From Zopfochytrium polystomum (Eukaryota; Chytridiomycota; Chytridiomycetes; Chytridiales; Chytridiaceae): 64,000 bases of DNA. Position 1 is the stretch's first letter. The number at the start of each line of letters is the position of its first letter. The notes beneath the pieces are model-generated. The model saw nothing but the letters and a program-made list of their open reading frames with translations, was not told where the DNA came from and made no database searches. The position numbers and the translations under genes were made by a program. The stretch is taken from NCBI GenBank assembly GCA_025765615.1, contig JAIVFJ010000228.1, positions 33,668 through 97,667 on the forward strand, written 5' to 3'. Of this stretch, positions 11,423 to 20,820 are shown in pieces.

Positions 11423-11995
11423 ATGAGCCCACCCACCGTCCCCGCCGCCGGCACCCTCTCGGCGACATCCAAGCCGGCCTTCTACGCCGCCCTGACGCCC
11501 TCCGTGCGCGCCCTGCTGGACCCGTCCCTCCCGCAGACCGCAAACCTCGCAAACGTCTCCTCCGCGCTCTTCTACGCCCTGCGCGACCCGCCCGTCTCGC
11601 GGCCCATCAACTGGCTCGGATTCTACCTGACCGCCCCGTTACCTGCTTCGACTTCTAACACTGCGGCGCCCGCGCAACAACAACAGCAACAGCTGGTCCT
11701 CGGGCCGTTCCAGGGCCGCGTGGCCTGCACGACGATCCGGTTCGGCCGCGGGGTGTGCGGCACGGCCGCGGCGCGGCGCGAGACCGTCGTGGTCGAGGAC
11801 GTCGAAAAGTTCCCGGGGCACATTGCGTGCGACTCGGAGAGCAGGAGCGAGATCGTGGTGCCGATCGTCGGTCGGGGCGGCGAGGTCTTTGGCGTGTTGG
11901 ATGTCGATTGTCTGGTCGTCGGAGGGTTCGACGAGGAGGATCGCGTAGGGATGGAGGCGATCGTGAAGATCGTTGTGGAGGTTTTGGGGCTGTGA
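11423..11995 (+). CDS. Free methionine-(R)-sulfoxide reductase (GAF type)
   Basis: A single-exon gene of 190 aa, matching the fRMsr family (yeast YKL069W type). It reduces free L-methionine-R-sulfoxide to methionine in the cytosol as part of oxidative-damage repair. The GAF domain spans roughly residues 15-188. The three redox cysteines expected in this family are present as VAC102, GVC112 and IAC136, with the usual spacing. A low-complexity insert with six glutamines (85-90) sits before the first cysteine. I chose the ATG at 11423 because the family homology begins shortly after it and the upstream in-frame extension is unlike the family. Confidence 0.9.
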   Translation: MSPPTVPAAGTLSATSKPAFYAALTPSVRALLDPSLPQTANLANVSSALFYALRDPPVSRPINWLGFYLTAPLPASTSNTAAPAQQQQQQLVLGPFQGRVACTTIRFGRGVCGTAAARRETVVVEDVEKFPGHIACDSESRSEIVVPIVGRGGEVFGVLDVDCLVVGGFDEEDRVGMEAIVKIVVEVLGL

Positions 11996-12202
11996 TTGGG
12001 GATGGAATCTGATGTGTTTTGCCGGATGGTCGTATTCGCTTTCGGGTGCTTCCCCTCGTGTGATACAATTTATGCTTAACCAGACCCCGACCGATCCCCG
12101 CTATTGACCTTAACCGCCCCACCCTTTCCACCAATGATGGGTATAATCCGATTCACCCTGCATCATAATAAAGCCTGATAGATACGGCCACTTGTCCTCC
12201 TT

Positions 12203-15004
12203 TCAATTGTTCTCTGGCAACTCTGTTCGGCATACAGGGCACTAAAGGTCGCATAGTCAGATGGATCAAAAGATGCCTTTAAGGGAAAAGGCATCGACCA
12301 AAACGAACCTCGAACTTGACCTCCATCCATTTTTCTAGGCACTCGGTGTGAAACAAGTGGTGGCAGGGGGTCACCATGTACGACATCCGGGACACGTTCG
12401 ACGAAAGAACGGAATCTACTGGCGATTTCGACGACGAAGACGACGACGACGACGACGCGGTGGCTCCTGCCGTCACTGGAATGACGGACGTGAAGCAAAT
12501 CGCGCATTCGTTTCGTCTCAGCGACACGGCGGTCGACGAAGTGGCCGTCGCATCGGCGACCGACGGTGCGATCAGGGTCGACTGCTCGATATCCGTCGCC
12601 GTAAGCACGGGATGGTAATCGTACTGCACGGGCCGGAGCTGTTGGGGGTGAGGGGGATCGGGAGGATTCAGAACCACGAAAACCCTGTTGCAGTCGGCGA
12701 TCGAGGCATACCAGGCTTGGAACAAACACCCTCGGTCCGAAGCGATCCTGAAGAACCAGCAAGATAACCTGCGCCGCCATCCACATCACTAGCACACTGG
12801 CGCCAAAGGGCTTGACCTCCTCATAGTGCACAACGTTGCGCGGGCAGCCGTAGTAGTAGAGGGGAAGGATGAGACGCAGGAGGCTCATGCCAAAGAGGTA
12901 GTATGGGTCCAGCGCGCCACGAGAATTGCGGCGAATGTTGCTGGGAGGGGTCGGGGGTCGCAAGTTTCGCGAAAGAGCGGTTAGGTTGTTTGGTGTTCAC
13001 CGTCCATCAATGGCCTTACATGGACGCTTACCTGACGATCTGCGGGACCCAAAACGAGTTCATAACGAACCCTGTAATTGCAACGATGGTTGGCGACTGA
13101 GCGCCGAATTGGAAAAAAAGAAACACGCCAACGACCATATAAGTGCCTGATCGAAGAAAATGGCATGAGTGTATTCTCGATTATACCAAAAGTTTTTTTT
13201 TAACGTCACACTTACAGAACCGGGAGTACATGGCGCCGATCGCAAAGTCGGTGCTGTTCCGACGTTGGGCGCGCGTCACGTCGAGAAGGTAACGCATTTC
13301 GAATATGGAGAACAGCAGGAACTTGAAGAACGCGGCCGTAACAAAAGGAAGGAAAAGGGTGGCTGCAAGGATGGAAGACCCGTGCGTGAGCGATCTGCGG
13401 AAAAAAGTACAGCAGCACTCACGGATGGCACCGCCCGAGGCAAAGTGAAACAAGCACAGATACGCATCCAAGCAGGTCAGCATGCCCACAGTCACAACGG
13501 AGACCTTGGACAGCGCGCTGGGCGTGGTGGTGAACTGCATCTGCCGCATGGTGAGGAAGAGCTCTAAGCACGAAATGATCCAGACGACGACGGTGTATGT
13601 GGCGCTCTTGGCGTGGTATTGCTCCAATTTAAGGCCTCGGATGGTGTTGTCTGTGGACGAGAGAACAACCCCGCACGTGGGGCTGTAAAGAATCGCGTTG
13701 GATTGAAGTCGGGGAGGCTTGCGAGTGGGAATTCCCTGAGGGTGGAGAAGCTCTGCCGGCGAAAGCAAAGTCGATGAGATGGGATTGTCGGTCGGCACAA
13801 GCAGAAACGAGGGATGACCTTCTTCGTAAGCCTGGATATCTTCCCAAGAGAATGGTCGTGGTAAATGTCTTAGTTGCATAAAGATGTAGAAGACGCAAGC
13901 CGTTCGAGATTGCAGGGACTCCACTGGCGAACGATCAAGATAATCGTGTCAACGTGGATTCAGTGTTGAGAAAAAGTCAGACTGACCGTCTTCCTCGCTG
14001 CTCGGATCGCTTGCAATCCTGTTTCTAAGATACCGCAGGTTTTCCGCATTGACTCCCAACGCAAGGCCCTTTGCGTATTCAAATGACTCCTTGGATAGCA
14101 TCATGGCGGGTATGGTCGTCAAACTCGAGCCGTTGCTACAAAAGAGAACAGAGGAATTCAACACAACGAAAGTAAGGTAACCCCCAACGCACCCAGCAGC
14201 GGACCCGACCAAAAACACTTCGCCGGTACGCACAAAGTGCGCCCCGTGGACTGAAAGCAGCAAGCCGCCCCTCGGATGTCCCACTTTGACAAACCCATCT
14301 ATGAACCGTACATCCGACAGTTCTGAGTCCTTGTGGGAGACATTCATCAGCACACTGTTGTTGGATTGGAGGTGAAACGAGAGGACACCCGAATGTCTTT
14401 TTGAAAATGTGAAGCCAGCGAGGAGCCGCCGCGCCTCGGTCTCGTTGTAATATGCCGCGTGTGGAATGTCGTTGTAGGTGAGGTTCAGGTGGGTCCATTT
14501 GCCTGGTCGAGGGGGCAGATTTTGTTTTTCGGATGCTGGTTAGAAAAAAGGCTCGAGACTGTCCTCGCAAACCAAGCCATACCCTTCATTATCCCCGTGA
14601 GGTTCTGATAAAACACTGGAGCGGGCTCGTCGGGATCGATCGAGGACGACTGAAGAAACAGGTTGTCCAACATTGTCCCGATTTCGTCAAAGCGCGTCTG
14701 CACAAGACCAGGGGGGGGGGGAAGTAAGCAGGATAAAGATGTGGAGGTAGCCGTTCAACGCACGGCGTTCGCAGGCCAGCTCATGTTTCCGAGACTGAAC
14801 GAGACATTCAGCTGCTGTTCGTACAGCGCTCGGGAGCTGATCGTGTCACGCCCGACCGAGTCGAGAAGGTGCTGCCGAATTCGCCAGCGACCGCGGACGA
14901 ATCGCCCAAGAAGTGGTCAGATGGAGAGCAGCTTCTCAAGCGACTGCGTTACCCACGAGAAGCAAGAAGACGCCCCAGAAGAAGAGCACGGTGCGGAGCG
15001 ACAT
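12203..15004 (-). CDS. TUL1: Tul1/Dsc1-type Golgi RING E3 ubiquitin ligase
   Basis: Eleven exons (15004-14957, 14871-14764, 14697-14583, 14502-14193, 14135-13987, 13923-13423, 13362-13216, 13146-13032, 12940-12712, 12638-12309, 12241-12203) give 696 aa, close to S. pombe Dsc1. All junctions are GT-AG and phase-consistent. The N terminus is a signal or anchor segment, then a luminal region with NxT/S sites. Next come several membrane segments with family-typical stretches (FKFLLFSIFEMRYLL, NSFWVPQIV, LQDRFGPRVFVP, YDYHP). The C-terminal RING has C619xxC, C666-H-H, H671xxC674 and C685PVC688. The last two cysteines lie on a tiny 39-nt terminal exon. It should ubiquitinate membrane proteins in the Golgi/endosome quality-control (Dsc) complex, which in some fungi also activates SREBP. 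Confidence 0.9.
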
Positions 15005-15163
15005 GATCGCGATCAGTCCTGTGGTGGCGTGGGCGAGATTGGCTTTCTGACAAGGACTGATTCGAGATCCTTCAAATGAATTTAGGAGTTTATTTCGAAA
15101 ATTGCGCTCCCTGGGCTCTAACTGCTCAGTCTATCTGCCCAAAGTGAAGGTGTGAGAACTAGG

Positions 15164-16749
15164 TCAGTAAACCGGTGCAGGGGGTGATGTTGCCGAAGAT
15201 TGCGCTGGATATGAGCCAAGGACCTTCACCATGAGGCAGTAGGGTCGCATATCTTCCAGAGCCTGACGAACGTTCTCGTCATCCATGTGCCCTGACAGCT
15301 CAACGATGAAGTAGTAGTGCCTTTCGCCGAGGGAGGTATCAGGTAATTAATTTAGCTGACAGGAGCGACAGAATAATGATGGGACGCACCATAGCATGTC
15401 GCCTCTCGGACGCGAATCGATTTTAGACAGGTTGATGTTGTGCGTTTTCAGCGCAGTCAAAGCATCAGCAAGCGCACCAGGTTGTCGATGGTCGACTGTA
15501 AAGTAGAGGAGTGTCTTTGTTTCGGCACTGGGACCTTCGGACTTATCGCCAATAATAAGAAAGCGTGTGGTGTTGTCTGCGAAGAAAAGGGATTAAGCGA
15601 AAAGAAGGTGTCATTTCTTGAACCCGACTCAACTCTTCTTGTCTTCGATGTTACTTGCAACGATTTTGAGTCCGTAAATTTCTGCGCATACAGCATTGCA
15701 GACCGCCGCGGTGCCAGGTTCCTTGGACGCCAACTCTGCAGCGTAACTGGTGGACGACACGGTTTCTCTGCGCGCTTCCTTCAGGTTTGCGTTCAGCCAA
15801 CCCGAAACTTGACCGAAAGCCTGAGAAAGAACGGCAGAGGTAGGGGGGTGGTTGTCAGCTCCGCGCAGCAGGGTTCGACACAAAGCTCCTAAGTGAAGTA
15901 CCTCTGGGTGGCTGTACACTTTCGAAATGCCTCCGACCGGCGAATTGCTCAGCAAGCAATGGTGAATGGGCAAGTACGTCTCGGCGCGCACCATCACCTT
16001 TGTGCTGACCAGGAAGGCGTCAAGAGCTTGGGCCACACTGCCGTGCGTCGAGTTTTCAAACGGAACGACGCCGTACGTCGCCGCGCCCGACTCGACCGCC
16101 GTGAAGATGTCCTTGATCATCTTCTGCTCGGCGTAGAGGACAGATTCTCCGAAGCGCTGATATGCCGCGTTTTGCGAGAAGCTGCCTTTCGGGCCGAGGT
16201 AGGCGATGACAACATCGCGCTGAGAATGGGAGAGTCACAAATCCGATCCCACGATTCGACAGGGCGAACGGTGACAGCGCGGAGCCACCTACCTGAAGTG
16301 ATATTGACGCTGACATGATCTCGCGGAAGATGGCCTCGAGCGACTCGCCAGTCAAAGGGCCTCGGTTGAGAGATTTCACCTGGATCGAGAGGAGATTACA
16401 TCGAGAGTCAGTCCCGACAGCAACAAAACCGTTCGGCTCGACTTCAACCACCTTCTGGTAGACGGCCATCTCGCGGGCGGGGATGTGAACATGCGTCTTG
16501 TCTTCTCCTTCGCTACAGCAGCGTCAGCGGGACAAAGGCATGCAACACCTAGGCTTCTGTTCACCTTCCATCCATGTCCTCTGCAGCTCCAGACGCTTTC
16601 GCGGCGGCCTTCTTGGCCAAGCCGATGTTGATCGAGACCTGTGCCCGCTCGTTCAGTAAGGCTACGAGCTGCGCATCGATCACGTCGATGCGGGAGCGTA
16701 GCTCCGCAAGCCGCTTGAGCGCGTCCGCCTCGGCGCCAGTGATGCCCAT
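15164..16749 (-). CDS. pheA: Bifunctional chorismate mutase / prephenate dehydratase (P-protein)
   Basis: Seven exons (16749-16565, 16512-16452, 16379-16293, 16219-15902, 15820-15634, 15576-15390, 15320-15164) give 393 aa. Residues 1-111 are an AroQ-type chorismate mutase, with LRSRIDVIDAQLVALLNERA and the NRGPLTGESLEAIFREI tail. Residues 112-288 are prephenate dehydratase, with YLGPKGSFS, VPFENSTHGSV and the catalytic TTRF (282-285). Residues 300-385 are an ACT regulatory domain with DSRP (333-336), a variant of the Phe-binding ESRP. It would convert chorismate through prephenate to phenylpyruvate, with feedback by phenylalanine. Intron 16380-16451 is 72 nt and in frame; I infer splicing because the spliced product restores the family spacing. 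Yeast has separate Aro7 and Pha2 proteins, so the fusion is notable. Confidence 0.88.
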
Positions 16750-17380
16750 TCTTTCGATGATCTGATGACGGCTTTGATTGAATGCGTGACAAGGTGCAGT
16801 TCAGATCAATCGATCTGGGTGTATGACTCGAAAAATCAAACTCCGCAACTTGAATCGTTCGGTGCGCAACCACACACAAGGAGATCCCCTTCCTTCGGCT
16901 ATAACAAAAATCCCTCTTAATCCCTATCTCGCCCCCAACCTCCAACACAAATCGATGCCAGAGTGCGAACTGTGGTCTGAGTTGAGGACAACTTGCTTGA
17001 GAATGGGCCCAAGATTTTGCGATTTGGGATTTGTGTACTTTTCATTGCCGATACACACTGAGCCAAGTTCTTGGCCAAGTCTCAAGAAAGCGTATTGCGC
17101 AAGCCTATTTCTTTTATTCTACTTCTTGTCTCTCTATTTTATCCTCTATGTTGAGTCCTCGTCCATGCACGTTGATTATTGAAACTTCTTTCGTCGCCAA
17201 TCACCATGGCCACGACCAGTACTTTTTCTCAGACATTCGCTAACGCCCTTCGACGTTGTCCCCGTGTTGAGGCTACCGTAGTGACCGAAGGTTGAGGCTG
17301 CAGTTGTTAAAGCAACAAGATGTTGGCAGGTAACCGAGAGTTTCTCAATTTAGAAGAAAAACTTCTTAATTCTCAAATTA
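16750..17380. other. Upstream region of pheA, no further gene seen
   Basis: This gap holds the presumed pheA promoter and then sequence leading into the LINE relic. I find no convincing coding exon, RNA gene or repeat in it. Confidence 0.4.
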
Positions 17381-17935
17381 TTGATGTCCCTATTTGTTCG
17401 TGTTGGCCTGACGCGTCCTTCAGTCCAGAACGAGACGTCCTCATCCCTGCATGTCTCCTACTCCTCACGTTTGGACAGCATTTGGCTCTCACCACCTGCT
17501 CTTGACTACATCACTGAAGCTAACATTTCTTCTCCACTTGAAGAGCCCCATCTCACTGACACTTCAGACCACCTCCCCTTCAACATAATTCTTGCTTCCT
17601 CCCCCTTCCACACTTTTCCCTTCTCCCCTCTGCACTGGCAGGTCATCAAACCCATGGAAGCTTCAGAAGAGCAACTCGACCATTACACATCAGCCGTCTC
17701 AGTTGAGCTTGCCCCCCTCTCAGCAGCCCTTGCAGCCTTGGACAGCATTCTTCTCCCCTCTGAGCTTGAGTTCCTCCATTCTCCATCCCTACCCTTTCAA
17801 TACCCTCCCCAGAACGTGCATCACTCCTCGTCAGCCACCTTGACACACTCTCCACATCATTTCACAAGTTGCTGCTTCAGCTTGGCAAAAAGTTCCTTCC
17901 TCACAAGGGAACCTCCTCAGCAGTGCCAAAGATAG
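17381..17935 (+). pseudogene. LINE endonuclease C-terminal part
   Basis: The frame contains RLDSIWLSPPALDYI followed by DTSDHLPFNIIL, which fits the end of an APE-type endonuclease (SDH box) in LINE ORF2. The N-terminal catalytic part is not found upstream, so the copy is probably 5'-truncated or too diverged to see. The frame then drifts into low-similarity sequence and the element continues in another frame from 17869. Confidence 0.55.
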
Positions 17936-18513
17936 ATTGCCGCGCCAAACCATTTCTTGATGCACGTTTGAAAGTAGAGAAACTGTGGGCACTTGCCAAA
18001 GACCCTGCAAATGATCTGGCTAACATCTTCCCTTCCATTCCTTTGACCCCATCTGAGTGGGGCACAGATCAGTCTTACTCCTTCTTGTCCCACATGCACT
18101 CTCAGTACAAAGCCAGCTTCTTTGACACAACTGACTACCATGATGTTTTACTCCCCTCCCTCAACTGCCATCGCCAGGGCATCTTTCGTGCCCAATGCCA
18201 GGCAGTTCTCCCATCTACCGTGCCCAATGCCAGGCAGCAGAAAAGCACAAAATGGAGGACATTGCCACAGCTCTCACACATAGACACGACCTTTTCTCTT
18301 CTGGCAAGATAAAGACTGTCCTCAACAACATCCTCAACCGCACGCACACACAACAACTCTAGCATCGACCACATTCGCTATACTACTGCTGAAGGTCCCT
18401 CAATCACCCACGATCCTGACCTTGTCCCTGGTATCTGCCAACAACAGGTTGAACACTGGTTTCGCCCTCATACCCTCACTCCCTTCCCACCATCCTCTCC
18501 ATTTCACTCTGAG

Positions 18514-19830
18514 ATGCAACCCCTTCCCCACATCCCCCCAGATCTTTTCTCCAAGGTTATGCTGCCCCCTTCTGCCAATGACGTCAAAAACGCTCTCACA
18601 TCTCTTGCCTCAAACAAAGCCCCAGGCCCCTCCCAAATCTCCAGAGAGCTTCTCCTCGCAGCTGGTCCTGATGCTCTTGCATTCTTCTCCTCCCTCATCA
18701 TTCGCTCTTTTCTCTTCCTTGACATCCCGGACTCTTGGGCATCTTCCTCCATCTTTCCCATACCCCAAAAAGCTGCGTGGGGTGGTGACATCACTAACCT
18801 CCGTCCAATCAGCCTCTGCAAACTTGCTGACAGAGTTGTTCGATCCATCCGTCTTTCTCGTATCTCTTTCATCCTCTCTTCTCACAATGTACTCCTTGGT
18901 CGCAACTTCTCTGCCCTCCCTGGCTCTTCTCCTGACCCGCCTCTCCACCTTGTATGCTACGCCCTTGACCTTGCCCATTCCACTAAACAGCCCTTATACC
19001 TTCTGCTCAACGAGATTAAGAAAGCTTTTGACAGCGCCCCTGTTGCTGGCCTCATTGCCTCCTGGGAATGTATTCACCTCCCCTCTTCTTATGTTCGCAT
19101 GCGTGTCAATTCCCAACGTCGTTTTCGTTCCTCTGTCATCACAGCTTTTGGCCCATCCCCTTCCTTCCCCATTGGCACTATGATTCAGCAAGGCTCCCTT
19201 GAGGGACCCCTTGATTGGTGTATCTTTTGGGACCCTGTTTGTTGCGTTCTTGATCGTTGCACACCAGTTTCATTTTCTCAGTTCCCACCCCTCGTAACTT
19301 CCCTGTCCAATTCTTCAACCCCCCACCCCCTGTTTCTGTTACTGGCTTTGCCCTTGTTGACGACACCAACACCCTCCCCAGCACCTTGGAGGATCTGCAG
19401 CTTCAGGCTGACCTCCTCTTTGAGTATCAGTCACATAACAACATCGAGTCTAACACCAAGAAAATCTTCATCTCCGCCGTCAACACCCAGCGATCAGCAC
19501 CTACCACCATCAACTGGGGCACCACAGTCCTTCCCATCCACCCCCCAAACACCACCTTTCGACACCTAGTCAACTACTTCACAGCAGACGGTATGAGCTC
19601 AGCAGCACAGCAGCAAATCCTTTCCACCAGCACCAATTTCCTCAACATTATCAAACGCAAAAAGATGGGCGACAAAATTGCTTCTTACCTCATCCGTAAC
19701 GTCCTCCTCCCACATGTCCGCTTTCTGTGGAAAACTGCCATTCTCCCCTGTACTTTCCTCAACAACCTCACTTCAAACGCCTGGTTGGCTACTGCACCTC
19801 TTTTCCCAATGCCCTACTCCATCACCCCAT
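18514..19830 (+). pseudogene. LINE reverse transcriptase, frameshifted
   Basis: The frame opening at 18514 carries the LINE RT motifs NKAPGPSQISRELL (motif 0/1), ITNLRPISL, LLLNEIKKAFDSAPV (motif A, with Glu/Ile in place of the usual DLxKAFD start) and MIQQGSLEGPL (motif B). The catalytic box lies in a second frame (19257-19832) as GFALVDDTNTL, with VDD instead of YADD. The frameshift between motifs B and C makes this a pseudogene. A third frame continues to about 20350. Confidence 0.75.
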
Positions 19831-20353
19831 GACCCATAACTTCCCTGACTTTTACAATGAATACTGCTCTGACATGATTGTTGACCTCAACTCTCACTTG
19901 AACTCCCCCTCTCTCATTGGCCACATAAGCCGTATCATGATGCACCGCCTCCAACTTGACCTGGCCTCTGGAACTCCAGTTTTCTCACATCCCTTACCCT
20001 TGTCCCAGCCAAAAAAAACACTTCACCAAGTCTCTCATTCCTCTCCTTTTTAACCAACAAACATCCTTCCAATACTCTGGTCCACCCCTATTTTCTGTTC
20101 ACGCTCACTCCATCAACTCATTAGTTCCTTGGCATATTTTTCTCAAAGTGCTTCCTACTTTCCGTTCACACTCAGTCTTCTTTTTTGAACATCTTTTTGA
20201 CCTCCGCCTCACCAGTCCTCCCTACAAAGACAGCTCTCTCCCTGACAAGCTCTGTGAAGTGTACCACATCATCAAGACCTTTATTTTCGCTGCTCCCACC
20301 TTTGGCTCTCCAGTCTTTTACCACAGCCCTCCTGATGGTCCTCTTTACAATCC

Positions 20354-20358
20354 CTTTT
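20354..20358. repeat. Target-site duplication, left copy
   Basis: CTTTT immediately precedes the LTR TG end at 20359 and is repeated at 23726-23730 just after the other LTR's CA end. A 5-bp duplication is usual for Ty3-type integration. Confidence 0.85.
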
Positions 20359-20804
20359 TGTCAGGAACAGGGCAGGACAGGACAAGGCAGACAAGGAACT
20401 GAGAGGAGTGATGATTGTATTGGAAACAATAATTCACTTGAGGGATGGGACAGGTCCCCCATCCCCCTTTTATACCTTTTGAGAGTGTTCCTTGTCAAGA
20501 CTCCAAGAAAGTTCCAGAAAGAGCAATTAGTAATACAATGATACCAATGATACCAATGACAACAAGACAAGTCAGGAAAGCAAAGAAGGTTCCAGAAGGT
20601 TCCACAAGGTTCCATGAAGGAATGTTCTAGAAGGTTCCAGAAGGTTCCAGAAGGTTCCATGAAGGAATGTTCTAGAAGGTTCCAGAAGGTTCCAGAAGGT
20701 TCCATGAAGGAATGTCCTAGAATGTTCCAGAAGGTTCCAGAAGGTTCCATGAAGGAAGAATGTTCTAGAATGTTCCAGAGGTTTCCAGAGGGTGATTCAT
20801 AACA
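20359..20804 (-). repeat. LTR (3' LTR in element orientation)
   Basis: 446 bp, TG...CA on the plus strand. By eye it is identical to 23280-23725, which implies recent insertion. It contains the same heat-shock-element array and TATA box as the other LTR. Confidence 0.95.
20584..20790. promoter_or_regulatory. Heat-shock-element array in 3' LTR
   Basis: Alternating TTC and GAA triplets at exact 5-nt spacing, built on a 45-bp tandem repeat (starts near 20608, 20653, 20698 and 20743). Two blocks have seven perfect consecutive units each (20625-20657 and 20670-20702); a third has six. HSF trimers bind three or more such alternating units. Confidence 0.85.
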
Positions 20805-20820
20805 TCATCTCCCCCTTTTA
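20805..20820 (-). other. Polypurine tract overlapping the end of the pol frame
   Basis: On the minus strand a TAAAAGGGGGAGATGA stretch abuts the 3' LTR, as expected for the plus-strand DNA primer. The last residues of the chromodomain protein (KRGR then TGA) are encoded inside it, so the stop codon directly touches the LTR. Confidence 0.8.

Noticed and set aside
20361..20750. 129-aa frames rich in EPSGTFWN repeats in both LTRs
   Set aside because: They are translations of the HSE repeat array and run the length of the LTR promoter; no sign of selection as protein.
20608..20790. The 45-bp repeat as a CRISPR array
   Set aside because: Units are contiguous with no unique spacers, and the content is HSE half-sites in a eukaryotic LTR.
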